From Ketobacter alkanivorans (lineage in GTDB: Bacteria; Pseudomonadota; Gammaproteobacteria; Pseudomonadales; Ketobacteraceae), in contig NZ_CP022684.1 in NCBI RefSeq assembly GCF_002863865.1, positions 4,469,990 to 4,533,989 of the forward strand: DNA of 64,000 nucleotides, written 5' to 3'. Under the pieces are notes generated by a model that saw only the letters and a list, made by a program, of their open reading frames with translations, did no database searches and had not been told where the DNA came from. Of this stretch, positions 43,505 to 52,526 are shown piece after piece; position 1 is the first letter of the stretch, and every line of letters begins with the position of its first letter. The position numbers and the translations under genes are program-made.

Positions 43505-45205
43505 TTAGTCACGAGCAACGAAATTCCTGATAGGTAGCAAAAGCAATAGTCCCAGGGTGAGCCAGCCGAGGCTGCCACCGCCACCACCGCCACCACCGCC
43601 GCGGCTTTCAAGCTCCGGCTCAGAGCGTGGGGTGCAGTCACTTGCTCTGGGGAAGGTAACGCTCTCACTGAGCTGGTTATTGCCCGGATTGACTTCGTAT
43701 TGGTCGGTGGTGAGGGTCGCCACTTGATGGCTCATGGTGACATCGGGTACCGCACTTTGAATGCCAAGTTCGAGGGTGTGGGAGCTGGCACCGTTGATGG
43801 TGCAAGTGTAGGTGGTATTGCCGTTGCTGAGCGTGCAGGGGGTTCCATCCAGGCTCGCAGATAAGTAGGTGGCAGAGCTGGTGATGCTGCCGGTGACTTC
43901 CATGTTGGTAGACTGGGCACGCCTGGATCGGTTGGTGATGGTGTAGCGATTGATAAACTCGTCTTCTGCTTCGGCTGCATAAGGGTTGCAGGCATCAGCG
44001 CTGATGGATTGATCGGTAGGAAAGTCGAAGCATCGTTCAATGTCGGTGCCTGCGATGCTGCCGATACCATTGATATTAGATCTCAGCGTTTCGCGGGAGC
44101 AAGTGGAAAACCGGCTGGCACCGAGGTTTAGTTGCGCCCCCATTATATAGCTGCTTGAGGAGCAGCTGTCAGCGCCTTCACCCGGTGCACCATCGTGCAC
44201 GAAACCAAAGTTGTGGCCAATTTCATGGGCCACGATCAGCGATGTATAGGTTGCCACGTTAGAGCTTGATGGAAAAATCTGGGATGTGCCTACTGCTGCA
44301 TAAGTACACATTACAGGGTAGTAGGGGGTGGGATAATTATCGTATAACGGGCCGTTTGCGATGCCAACGGTTGTGCCATCGAAGCTGCGACCGGTAACCA
44401 AGTGCATGATTGACTGCTCGTTAGGGTCAAATGGGTCGGTTTCATCGTAATAGCGTTTCTCTGCAATATCATCCAACAGCGCTTCACTGTCGGTGGTATT
44501 GTCGAAAATATCGCCTGAGCCGAACGCCATTTGCAGTCGGTTAAAGGCGATGTTGAAGTTGTTTCGATAGATAAGGTCTACGTTCTCCACAATGGCAATA
44601 GCCTGGGACTGATAGCTGGCACCAAACTCGGTGCTGAACGCTGTATCGAATACCATGGTGAGTTCGGCAACCAGGCAGACACCGCCTACCCGCTCCAGGC
44701 AGAAACTATCGTAATTGATTCGGGTTGCTTGAGGATTCAAACTGCGCAGATTGATTTCACTGGCACTTTGGGTTGGCATGATGGATGCCACACCGCAGGC
44801 ACCGAGGTTGAGATCCTGCTCCAGTTTTTGTGCATTCAGTTTGGAATCGCTTGTCAGGTGTTGTGGGTCTGTCGTCACATTGTTAAGCAGGTGCATTGCA
44901 CCATTGCGCAATAACAGGCCCTGCCATTGTCCATCAATGTAGGCTAATCGCCCCTTGCTTTGAGGATCATCCTGCACTTGCACATCATAAAAACGGTCAT
45001 TTTCCGCTAGGTCCACAGCGCCATATTGGCTAACGTCCTTGGCTGTGAGAAGCAGTGCTAACGGCTGGTTGTCGACGAGCACGTAATACACGGTGCTGGC
45101 TTTGATAGAGGCTGATAAAAGCATCAGCAGTAGGGAGGTAACGGTAAAGACGACTCTTATTGTATTCGACATCATTAGATATATTCTCAACTGCCTGGTT
45201 TTCAT
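43505..45205 (-). CDS. Zinc metalloprotease with GlyGly-CTERM anchor
   Basis: 566 residues. Signal peptide (about 12-37), propeptide-like region, then a reprolysin/M12-like catalytic domain with 'VAHEIGHNFGFVHDG', the HExxHxxGxxHD zinc site. Several cysteines follow, then a domain with repeated strands and a C-terminal tail of nine consecutive Gly, a hydrophobic helix ('LTLGLLLLLP') and Arg, Asp. That tail is the GlyGly-CTERM signal processed by rhombosortase, after which the protein is exported by type II secretion and surface-held. Start ATG 45205 has AAGG five bases before. It extends the secreted proteolytic set of the cell. Confidence 0.88.
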   Translation of the reverse strand: MKTRQLRIYLMMSNTIRVVFTVTSLLLMLLSASIKASTVYYVLVDNQPLALLLTAKDVSQYGAVDLAENDRFYDVQVQDDPQSKGRLAYIDGQWQGLLLRNGAMHLLNNVTTDPQHLTSDSKLNAQKLEQDLNLGACGVASIMPTQSASEINLRSLNPQATRINYDSFCLERVGGVCLVAELTMVFDTAFSTEFGASYQSQAIAIVENVDLIYRNNFNIAFNRLQMAFGSGDIFDNTTDSEALLDDIAEKRYYDETDPFDPNEQSIMHLVTGRSFDGTTVGIANGPLYDNYPTPYYPVMCTYAAVGTSQIFPSSSNVATYTSLIVAHEIGHNFGFVHDGAPGEGADSCSSSSYIMGAQLNLGASRFSTCSRETLRSNINGIGSIAGTDIERCFDFPTDQSISADACNPYAAEAEDEFINRYTITNRSRRAQSTNMEVTGSITSSATYLSASLDGTPCTLSNGNTTYTCTINGASSHTLELGIQSAVPDVTMSHQVATLTTDQYEVNPGNNQLSESVTFPRASDCTPRSEPELESRGGGGGGGGGSLGWLTLGLLLLLPIRNFVARD

Positions 45206-45225
45206 ACTGCCTTGTATACCCCCAA

Positions 45226-46032
45226 CTATGACTTAGTTTGGTGGGCCTTATCCAATAGTTTTCTGATGATACGTGAACTGGCCACAAAACCAAAGCTGGC
45301 GGTGACGCAGGTGGATGCCCCGATGCCCCCTGCGCAGTCCAGTCGTACGCTGGAGTCAGTGCCTGTGGAGGGGCGTGTTGAGCATACGCTGCCATCGGGT
45401 TGTTGGAACATTACGGGCTCGTCGGAGTACACGCACTCGATGCTGAAACGGCGTTTCAGATTGCTGCTGTACCCATGCTCCTGGCGCAGCTTCTTGCGCA
45501 CCAAAGCCAATAAGGGATCTTGTTCGGCGCGGGTGATGTCGGCGTAGTGAATGCGGGTTGGGTCGGTCTGGCCTCCCGCGCTGCCTACCACGTAGATAGG
45601 GATTTTGTTGCGTTTACAGTACACAATCATGGCTACTTTGTGCTTGACGCTGTCGGTGGCATCCAGCACAAAATCGAAATGTTTGCCCATTTTGTCGGCG
45701 ACATTGGATGCGGTCACAAAGTCCATGTCTTCGTGACATTTTATGTCTGGGTTGATGGCTCGAAGTCGCTGCCCCATGACCTCCACCTTAAGTTGACCGT
45801 AGTGCCCGTCGCTGGCGTGGATCTGGCGATTGGTGTTGGAAATGCAGATATCATCCATATCGATAAGGGTGATTTCTCCTACGCCGGAGCGGGCAAGAGC
45901 TTCTGCAGCCCAGGAGCCGACCCCGCCGATACCGACAACGCATACGTGGGCTTGCTGAAGAATGGATAAGGTGCCAGCACCGTACAGGCGCTCAATGCCG
46001 CCAAAGCGGTTTTGGTAACTGTCTGGGAGCAT
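45226..46032 (-). CDS. tcdA: tRNA threonylcarbamoyladenosine dehydratase
   Basis: 268 residues, E1-like ThiF/MoeB fold: ATP loop 'VVGIGGVGSWAAEALARSGVG', 'LIDMDDICISNTNRQ', 'DFVLDATDSVKHK' and 'GSAGGQTDPTRI'. It adenylates t6A37 of ANN-decoding tRNAs and cyclises it to ct6A. The usual sulfur-relay partners (CsdA/CsdE) are not beside it here. Its stop is 20 bases from the protease start on the same strand. Confidence 0.95.
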   Translation of the reverse strand: MLPDSYQNRFGGIERLYGAGTLSILQQAHVCVVGIGGVGSWAAEALARSGVGEITLIDMDDICISNTNRQIHASDGHYGQLKVEVMGQRLRAINPDIKCHEDMDFVTASNVADKMGKHFDFVLDATDSVKHKVAMIVYCKRNKIPIYVVGSAGGQTDPTRIHYADITRAEQDPLLALVRKKLRQEHGYSSNLKRRFSIECVYSDEPVMFQQPDGSVCSTRPSTGTDSSVRLDCAGGIGASTCVTASFGFVASSRIIRKLLDKAHQTKS

Positions 46033-46212
46033 GTTGGGCTCGGCTAACTAAAGTGGTTGATCGAGGTTAAAGTCGCGCATTATAGGGGGTAAAGCGCCCG
46101 GAAAGTAGCTGCAAGTGTGGTAAGCGGGATGACGGGGGGCGATCTATATCGGAGATGTGCCCTAACTGCTCAGTCCGGTCCAGGGAGCGAACTGAGCAAA
46201 CTATTCAGAGTG

Positions 46213-47010
46213 CTACAGGTTGTTCTCATTCACTTTTACAGCGGAAGGTGGATTCAGAAGTGAGTTCAGCGCACTTCCGCTCCCATTCAGGTTGTAGTCG
46301 ACCCATGCACTGATCATCTGTTTGGCTGCAACGGTGTTGGTGCTGCTGCCGGTATTGCCCACCCATTGCAGATGGCCAAAATTGTCCAGTTTCATGAAGG
46401 CCTTGTTAATGCCATCAGGCAGGTTGCCATAAGCGCCTTCGGCGTAGGCAGGTGATGCAACAATATCGTTTTCACCGACAATGGCCAGCGTATCGGCTGT
46501 CACGTCGCCGAGGAACACAGACGGCTCCCAAGGTGCCATGGCAACCACGGCATCCACCTCAGAGCCCAGGTCGTGGGCTGCATTCAACACGGCACCACCT
46601 CCCATGGAGTACCCCATCAGAGCCAGTTTATCCAGGCGCAAGTAAAGCGGGCTGGCTGGGTTGTTGCGCTCGCTTTCGATCATTTCCACAGCGCTTTTAT
46701 GGGCCCGTTCATAGTTGCCTACACTGGTGTTGCTACTGGCGCTGATGGCAAATACCACCATATCGTTGTTTTCTACCAGGTGGCCTGCCAACCAGTACAT
46801 GTTCTCCTTAGTGTTTGATAGGCCGCCGGACAGGGTTGTGACATGGTGAAGTTCGGAGCTGTTTTCCATACCGCAGGGGTAAAATACCCTGGCGGAACTG
46901 ACAGAGCCATAAGAATCCATATTGTAGTAACAGTCGGAGCCTCCGCCGCAACCCGCCAGCAATGCAATGGGGATCAGCGTGATCAGGAACTTCAGGGGAT
47001 GTATGTTCAT
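46213..47010 (-). CDS. Lipoprotein alpha/beta hydrolase, PETase/cutinase-like
   Basis: 265 residues. Type II signal peptide with lipobox L-A-G-C followed by GGGSD. The nucleophile elbow is 'GYSMGGGAVL', the acid is in 'VGENDIVAS' and the His in 'NFGHLQWVG', giving a Ser-Asp-His triad. The 'MGGGA' elbow and 'YPCG...' start are like the dienelactone-hydrolase/polyester-hydrolase branch (cutinase- and PETase-related). The protein is probably anchored at the outer membrane. Natural substrate unknown: polyester, cutin-like or lipid esters are possible. Paired cysteines near the N terminus may form a disulfide. Confidence 0.82.
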   Translation of the reverse strand: MNIHPLKFLITLIPIALLAGCGGGSDCYYNMDSYGSVSSARVFYPCGMENSSELHHVTTLSGGLSNTKENMYWLAGHLVENNDMVVFAISASSNTSVGNYERAHKSAVEMIESERNNPASPLYLRLDKLALMGYSMGGGAVLNAAHDLGSEVDAVVAMAPWEPSVFLGDVTADTLAIVGENDIVASPAYAEGAYGNLPDGINKAFMKLDNFGHLQWVGNTGSSTNTVAAKQMISAWVDYNLNGSGSALNSLLNPPSAVKVNENNL

Positions 47011-47191
47011 AGTTTCACCTTAATTTGCTTTTTGTTATTCGTATAGACGGGTGCGGGCCGTATTTTTTTTGCTCGCAGAGGGAAAATTAGGCCAGCCCTC
47101 AGCAAAATGCTTGTATGAAGTACGCACGTTGCCCACATCAAGGAAATTTGTTGCTGAGTGATGAAAAGGGCAGGGGGTGCAGTGGATAGGA

Positions 47192-47217
47192 TATAGTTTT
47201 ATACTTGTCGAACTATA
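47192..47217 (+). promoter_or_regulatory. Candidate ArsR operator/promoter
   Basis: TATAGTT (47192-47198) and AACTATA (47211-47217) form a 7-bp inverted repeat 19 bases before the ArsR start, enclosing a TATACT -10-like hexamer (47200-47205). The geometry suits autorepression by the ArsR protein. Confidence 0.45.
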
Positions 47218-47236
47218 AACCCTTTGGAGTAGCGGT

Positions 47237-47560
47237 TTGGTAGATCATCGCAAATTGGCCAATGCCTTTAAGGCCCTGTCTCATCCAAACAGATTGCAAA
47301 TTTATTTGGAGATCATGGAGCGCCGTACTTTGTCATCCCAGGCGTTGGCAGGCTGCGCCCTTACGGATTTCATCAATTCCCTGAATGTGGGGGCCCCTAC
47401 GGTGTCTCACCATATTAAGGAGTTGGTCAACGCCGAGCTGATACGAGTCGAACGTAACGGCAAGTTTCTCACCTGCTATCTGAATGAAAGCATGTGCGAT
47501 TATCTACATCGTTTTTTCCGACCCGATATGATACCCACCAGGCAAGAGGTGAATGAGTGA
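47237..47560 (+). CDS. ArsR-family transcriptional regulator
   Basis: 107 residues from TTG 47237, seven bases after GGAG. A winged helix with 'ALSHPNRLQIYLEIMERR' and recognition helix 'NVGAPTVSHHIKELVNAELIRVERNGKF'-type layout. There is a Cys at 'AGCALTDF', but no clear ArsR metal box (CxC) is present, so a non-metal signal is likely. It overlaps the serine hydrolase gene by one base (TGATG), indicating an operon and probably a cognate signal related to the hydrolase. Confidence 0.9.
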   Translation: MVDHRKLANAFKALSHPNRLQIYLEIMERRTLSSQALAGCALTDFINSLNVGAPTVSHHIKELVNAELIRVERNGKFLTCYLNESMCDYLHRFFRPDMIPTRQEVNE

Positions 47561-48837
47561 TGCAATATCAAGGTTATGTGCACCCTGGATTCAGTGCGGT
47601 AGCGTCCGAGTTCATCAGTCAGATCTCAGATGATGGCAGAAGTGGGGCAGCCCTTGCGGTATATCATCAAGGGCAAAGCGTGGTGGATATCTGGGCAGGA
47701 AAGCGGGATCACGATGGCAACCCTTGGCTGGAAGACACCCTGGCGTTGTCTTTCTCTACCACAAAAGGCGTGGCCTCGGTCATGATGCACATCTTGGTGG
47801 ATCGTGGCTTGATCGAGTATGACCGGCCTGTCTCCTATTATTGGCCGGAATTTCATGGTGCAGGCAAACATGACATCACCATTCGGCATCTGCTGTGTCA
47901 TCAAAGTGGACTCTACGATATTCGTGGCATGATCGACGACGCCATGCATATGGTCGATTGGGAGCGAATGATCGATACGCTGGAAAAGGCAACGCCGAGC
48001 CATCGTCCCGGTGCAGCCCACGGTTATCATGGCCTTACCTATGGCTGGTTGCTGGGGGAGGTGATGAGCCGGGTAACAGGTAAACCCTTTTCTGAGCTGT
48101 TGTTTGAATTGCTGGCGGGTCCGTTGGGCTTGGATGGGATGTATGTGGGGTTGCCCGAAGATCAAATGCAGCGGCGGGCGTTACTGGCAAATCAGGCTCC
48201 GGAATCCCGAGAAAGATCAGGTCAGCCGCGACGCAAGCGCAAGGCCAGTCTTGTGAGGCAGGCTCAGGGACAGATGATTAATGGAGCCTTTCGTATGGTG
48301 GGTCTGGACCCTGGCGATTTTGCCGCCGGCTTGGCCCCCAGAGGTATCGGGCGTTTCAGTTTTAACGATCCACGAGTGGTCAAGAGCTGTATTCCCGCAG
48401 CCAATGGCATGTTTACCGCACGCTCCCTGGCGCGTATGTACAGCGCAGTGGCCGAAGGCGGTGAGCTGGATGGTGTGCGCATCATGTCACCCCAGCGCGT
48501 GCGTGCCATGGCGCAGATACAAAGCCGACGCGTAGATAAAGTGGTGCCCATCCCTATGCATTGGCGCCTTGGTTTTCACCGCGTATTCACCACAGGCCCA
48601 AGAACACCAGACGCATTCGGCCATTTTGGTTGGGGTGGATCTGGCGCATGGTGCGATCCCTCGCGCCGTTTAGGGGCCGGGTTTATCGTCAATGGTGGGG
48701 GTGGAACATCACCTTTTGGAGATACTCGCATCATGCGGTTAAACGGCGCCATTATACGCTGTGCAGAGCGAGTCGAAGGCAAGCGGGGGCCGCTTCAAAA
48801 CATCATCACCGATCGATTTTATGATCTGGTAAATTAA
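47560..48837 (+). CDS. Beta-lactamase-fold serine hydrolase
   Basis: 425 residues from ATG 47560, whose A is the last base of the ArsR stop. Class C beta-lactamase/EstB fold: 'SFSTTKGVAS' (SxxK nucleophile), 'GLTYGWLLGEVM' (Tyr site) and 'FGHFGWGGSGAWCDPS' (the HxG-like box). Cytosolic, as no signal peptide is seen, so an esterase or carnitine/lactone-type hydrolase rather than a penicillin-degrading enzyme is likely. The ArsR partner probably represses both. Confidence 0.88.
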   Translation: MQYQGYVHPGFSAVASEFISQISDDGRSGAALAVYHQGQSVVDIWAGKRDHDGNPWLEDTLALSFSTTKGVASVMMHILVDRGLIEYDRPVSYYWPEFHGAGKHDITIRHLLCHQSGLYDIRGMIDDAMHMVDWERMIDTLEKATPSHRPGAAHGYHGLTYGWLLGEVMSRVTGKPFSELLFELLAGPLGLDGMYVGLPEDQMQRRALLANQAPESRERSGQPRRKRKASLVRQAQGQMINGAFRMVGLDPGDFAAGLAPRGIGRFSFNDPRVVKSCIPAANGMFTARSLARMYSAVAEGGELDGVRIMSPQRVRAMAQIQSRRVDKVVPIPMHWRLGFHRVFTTGPRTPDAFGHFGWGGSGAWCDPSRRLGAGFIVNGGGGTSPFGDTRIMRLNGAIIRCAERVEGKRGPLQNIITDRFYDLVN

Positions 48838-48853
48838 TCAGGCTCGATAGTTA

Positions 48854-49090
48854 TCACGCCCAGTCCTTCAATGGGGCGCCTTCTGCGTCCCTGAACTTTC
48901 CCGATATCAGGATTACAGCATCAATCAGCACCCACAGCCCTAAACCTCCCAGTGTTAGCATCTGTAAAATGCCGGTGCCCACTTTACCGGTATAAAAGCG
49001 ATGTGTGCCAAAAAAACCGAATACCAGGCACAGTAGCAGTGCTGGTAAGATCTTGCGGCGGGATCTAATACGCTTACCTTCAGCGGGCAT
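48854..49090 (-). CDS. TM2-domain membrane protein
   Basis: 78 residues with two membrane helices and the TM2 signature 'LLCLVFGFFGTHRFYTGKVGTGILQMLTLGGLGLW' (in two helices with 'GTHRFY' between). Function unknown across the family. The start overlaps the end of tag by 11 bases on the same strand. Confidence 0.88.
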   Translation of the reverse strand: MPAEGKRIRSRRKILPALLLCLVFGFFGTHRFYTGKVGTGILQMLTLGGLGLWVLIDAVILISGKFRDAEGAPLKDWA

Positions 49091-49655
49091 TCTGGCATTC
49101 CTTGAATCGGTAGCAGCTGGTCAAATGATCATTCACCATGCCCATGGATTGCATATAGGCGTAACAGATGGTGCTGCCTACAAAATTGAAACCCTCTTTT
49201 TTCAGCGCCTTGCTCATGGCGTCCGATTCTTGGGTAGAGGCAGGGACTTGTTTCATGGTCTTCCATTTGTTTTGAATGGGCTCACCATCGACAAATTGCC
49301 AGATGTAGTCAGAGAACGAATCATGCCGTTCAAGAATGTTGAGGTAGGCTTGAGCATTGCGCACAGCGCTTGCTACCTTTAAACGATTGCGAACGATGCC
49401 CGGGTTTTGCAGAAGGGACTCGATTTTCCTGGGTGTGTAGCGGGCAATTTTTTGCGGATCAAATTGATCGAAAGCGGCGCGATAGTTTTCCCGTTTACGC
49501 AGAATGGTGATCCAGCTAAGCCCCGCCTGGGCACCTTCCAGCAGCAGAAATTCAAACAGGGTGGGGTCGTCATAGGTGGGTAGCCCCCACTCATGATCGT
49601 GGTAATGCTGATAAAGCGGATCATCACCGCACCAGTCGCAACGCTGTATCGTCAT
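49080..49655 (-). CDS. tag: DNA-3-methyladenine glycosylase I
   Basis: 191 residues from ATG 49655 ('TIQRCDWCGDDPLY'); upstream in-frame codons to 49730 lack family similarity. The zinc ligands are the N-terminal Cys and 'YHDHEWG' His, with the C-terminal 'VNDHLTSCYRFKEC' His/Cys pair. It excises 3-methyladenine from alkylated DNA. GGGAT precedes the start. Confidence 0.95.
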   Translation of the reverse strand: MTIQRCDWCGDDPLYQHYHDHEWGLPTYDDPTLFEFLLLEGAQAGLSWITILRKRENYRAAFDQFDPQKIARYTPRKIESLLQNPGIVRNRLKVASAVRNAQAYLNILERHDSFSDYIWQFVDGEPIQNKWKTMKQVPASTQESDAMSKALKKEGFNFVGSTICYAYMQSMGMVNDHLTSCYRFKECQNAR

Positions 49656-49735
49656 TGTGTATCCCATTTCAAGGCAGACACGCATCATAACCAAAATTGC
49701 AGCGTTAACTCCAATACCAGTTGTTGGCACTACGC

Positions 49736-49863
49736 AAAAAAAGCCCCGCCATCGCGGGGACGAGGCAGGGCATGATTAGCGCGGTTTTCGGTTGTTATAG
49801 TTATTTTGGGTATAGCGTAAAGCTTAGGAGGTAGCACTATATCTTGTTGCTTGATAACTATAG
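49736..49863 (-). ncRNA. Candidate small RNA with promoter and terminator
   Basis: Minus strand: TTGATA (49898-49893), 17-base spacer, TATCTT (49875-49870) is a good sigma-70 promoter; the RNA would start near 49863. It ends in an intrinsic terminator, CCCCGC/GCGGGG (49759-49754 with 49749-49744) over a 4-base loop, and seven T's (49742-49736). No gene lies between. The middle contains ACCTCCTAAG, an anti-Shine-Dalgarno-like stretch that could pair with mRNA start sites. Length about 128 bases. I cannot match it to a known RNA family. Confidence 0.5.
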
Positions 49864-49898
49864 AAATACAAGATAGTGCGTGTTTAGGGTCTTATCAA

Positions 49899-50123
49899 GG
49901 CGATCCGGGGTGGAAAAGCTGTGGATAAAGTGTGTGATTCCTGTGGGATAAGAAATAATTACCTAGATCAATTAGTAGCTGCTGTTATACCCTATGGATC
50001 ATTATTTCACGGCTGTGCTTGATAAAACTGGCACAGATGTCGTATACAACCTATCTTTGTATCTAAGTCGTTAAAAAAACATAATATTTTTATAGAGATA
50101 GCAGGTTCAAGAGGTCGCTGCAC
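49899..50123. promoter_or_regulatory. Promoter region of the RstAB-like operon
   Basis: About 225 AT-rich bases between the candidate small RNA promoter and the response regulator. No credible gene or clear operator repeat was seen; an AGGTT-containing ribosome site precedes ATG 50124 at loose spacing. Confidence 0.3.
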
Positions 50124-50864
50124 ATGCGCACAGATACCACAGAAAGTACCCAGCCCTATGTGATTATCGTCGAAGATGACGAGCGTCTCGCGGAGCTTAC
50201 GGCAGAATACCTTCGTAGCAATGGATTAAGGGTCGAAGTTATTGGCGATGGCAGTGTTGCCATTGGCGCCATCATAGATCGCCAGCCGGATATTGTAGTG
50301 CTGGATTTGATGTTGCCCGGCGCAGATGGACTGGAGGTGTGCAAAAGCGTACGCGACAAATTCAGAAAACCCATTCTCATGCTGACTGCCCGTACCGATG
50401 ATGTGGATCAGGTGCTGGGCCTGGAAATGGGCGCCGATGATTACGTCGCAAAACCGGTTAAGCCTCGAGTGCTGTTGGCCCGTATTCGCGCATTGCTGCG
50501 ACGCTCTGATAGCGCCGATGCACAGCAAGAGAAAAACGGCAACGAATCTACGCAGAACCGCCTTGAGTTTGGTGATCTGGTCATTGATAACAGCGCCCGT
50601 GAAGTATGGTTGGGAGGTGAGGCGGTTGACCTGACCAGCGCCGAGTACGACTTGTTATGGCTACTGGCTTCAAATGCCGGCACCATCTTGTCACGGGAGG
50701 AAATCTTCGAACGCCTGCGCGGTATTCAGTATGATGGCCAGGATCGTTCTATTGATGTGCGCGTGTCACGGATTCGTCCCAAGGTGGGCGATGACCCTAT
50801 GAATCCCCGTCGTATCAAAACGGTCAGAAGCAAAGGCTACCTGTTTGTGCGGGATCTTACCTGA
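50124..50864 (+). CDS. RstA-like response regulator
   Basis: 246 residues. Receiver (about 12-130) with 'IVEDDERLAEL', phospho-Asp in 'DIVVLDLMLPGADG' and Lys in 'VAKPVKPRVLLARI', then a Gln/Asn linker and an OmpR-type winged helix ('LTSAEYDLLWLLASNAGTILS', 'DVRVSRIRPKVG'). Closest in style to RstA. It pairs with the kinase 36 bases downstream. Confidence 0.92.
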   Translation: MRTDTTESTQPYVIIVEDDERLAELTAEYLRSNGLRVEVIGDGSVAIGAIIDRQPDIVVLDLMLPGADGLEVCKSVRDKFRKPILMLTARTDDVDQVLGLEMGADDYVAKPVKPRVLLARIRALLRRSDSADAQQEKNGNESTQNRLEFGDLVIDNSAREVWLGGEAVDLTSAEYDLLWLLASNAGTILSREEIFERLRGIQYDGQDRSIDVRVSRIRPKVGDDPMNPRRIKTVRSKGYLFVRDLT

Positions 50865-50900
50865 GCTGATGCTTCGTTCTGTTGCGAAGGTTGAACGCGT

Positions 50901-52526
50901 TTGAACAGTATTTTTCTTCGAATATACGGTGGCATGGTCTTGGTCTGTCTTGTGATCGGGGTTGTCTTCTACCTGTCGCTCGAGGCCATCAATTTTTTCC
51001 GCCTGCAGTATTTCCGCACCACGCTGGTGACTGGGCCTGTTCAGCTGATCGCTGAGCTGACCCAGAATCAGCCTGAGGATTATCGATCCCGCTGGGTTGA
51101 GGAGGTCGGCCGTTTACTGGATGCCCAGATGCAGCTGGTGGATCGCAGTGCTGTGGAGCTGTCTCCTTCGGAAGAGAACGAGCTGAGTGAAAACAAGGTT
51201 CTGTTGCGGCTGATCGATGAATTTAATCGAGAAGGTGAAGCCATTGTCGCTATTCCTGATCGCGACTCGGTGCGTTATCTGGTGGCACGAGGCGAATATC
51301 TTACGGAGCAGCAGGGCCGGGGAACGGCGGAGCTGGTTGCCCAGTACCTATCCCGTTATCCGGTGGATCAATGGAATGGTCAGCTCGCACGTATCAACAA
51401 AGTTTTTGGGTTTCCTGTCCGCAGAATCGCTCCCTTTGAAGTGAAGCTGGATGATGACAAAAAGCATCGCTTGTTCAATGAAGAGCAGGCCGTAGTCAAT
51501 TTTGAGGGCAACCGTGGCAACAACACGCAAATTACCGCGTATAAACTGCTGAACGAAACCGGTGAAGTGTTGCAGCTTGGCCCCCAGAACATGTTCAACT
51601 GGTATCCGTTTGAGCTGATGGCGGTGATGGTGGTGATTGCTTTGGGTATGGTGGGCTTTGCAGTCTATCTGTTGGTGAAGCCGTTGGAGAACCGCCTCTC
51701 TAATCTGGAAAAAGCGGTATTACGCATACGGGGCGGAGATCTGAATGCTCGAGCCCCTGTGGAAGGATCCGATGCGATTGGTCAGTTGGCAGGTACGCTC
51801 AATGGTATGACCGAGCACATTCAGCGCTTACTGAATTCACAAAAGGAATTGACCCGAGCCGTATCTCACGAGCTGCGCACCCCGGTGGCGCGGATTCGAT
51901 TTGGCCTGGAAATGCTGATCGACGCCGATAACGATGAACAGCGTCTGCGGCAGGTTGACTTGATTGATCTGGATATCGAGCAACTGGACAAACTGATTGA
52001 TGAAATCCTTACATACTCGAAGCTGGAAGAGGGTACGCCGGTTCTTGATTTTGTGATGATCGACCTGGATGCACTGATGCGTCGAGTAGAGCAGGAGAGC
52101 AAAGCGCTGTCCGGTGATAAGCAAGTGGTGTATGTGCCACCGGATCTGCCGGAAGAGCGCTGTTACGCAGAAGGCGAAGAGCGCTATGTGCATCGGGTGG
52201 TGCAGAACCTGGTGGGCAATGCATTGCGTTATGCCCAGGGCCGGGTTGAAATCACGTTCTCTGCCATGGGGGATGTGTTCCGCATTGATGTGCACGATGA
52301 TGGGCCTGGTATTCCGGAGTCTGATCGCAAGCGTGTATTCCAGCCCTTTACCCGCTTGGATGACAGCCGCACCCGTGCCTCGGGTGGTTATGGGCTGGGT
52401 TTGTCCATCGTGAATCGCATCGCCTATTGGCACGGTGGCCGTGTGCGGGTGGGCGAAAGTGAGCTTGGCGGAGCAAAATTCAGTTTCCTGTGGCCCCGCT
52501 TGCAAAGCCTGCGGGAATCGAATTAA
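50901..52526 (+). CDS. RstB-like sensor histidine kinase
   Basis: 541 residues from TTG 50901; an ATG 11 codons in would cut into the first membrane helix. Two membrane helices (about 5-27 and 230-252) enclose a sensor of about 200 residues; then HAMP (about 253-305), H-box 'AVSHELRTPVARIRFGLEML', N-box 'NLVGNALRYAQG', G-boxes 'DDGPGIPES' and 'GGYGLGLSIV'. The H-box continuation resembles RstB. The 3' end overlaps convergent metR by 4 bases. Confidence 0.92.
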   Translation: MNSIFLRIYGGMVLVCLVIGVVFYLSLEAINFFRLQYFRTTLVTGPVQLIAELTQNQPEDYRSRWVEEVGRLLDAQMQLVDRSAVELSPSEENELSENKVLLRLIDEFNREGEAIVAIPDRDSVRYLVARGEYLTEQQGRGTAELVAQYLSRYPVDQWNGQLARINKVFGFPVRRIAPFEVKLDDDKKHRLFNEEQAVVNFEGNRGNNTQITAYKLLNETGEVLQLGPQNMFNWYPFELMAVMVVIALGMVGFAVYLLVKPLENRLSNLEKAVLRIRGGDLNARAPVEGSDAIGQLAGTLNGMTEHIQRLLNSQKELTRAVSHELRTPVARIRFGLEMLIDADNDEQRLRQVDLIDLDIEQLDKLIDEILTYSKLEEGTPVLDFVMIDLDALMRRVEQESKALSGDKQVVYVPPDLPEERCYAEGEERYVHRVVQNLVGNALRYAQGRVEITFSAMGDVFRIDVHDDGPGIPESDRKRVFQPFTRLDDSRTRASGGYGLGLSIVNRIAYWHGGRVRVGESELGGAKFSFLWPRLQSLRESN

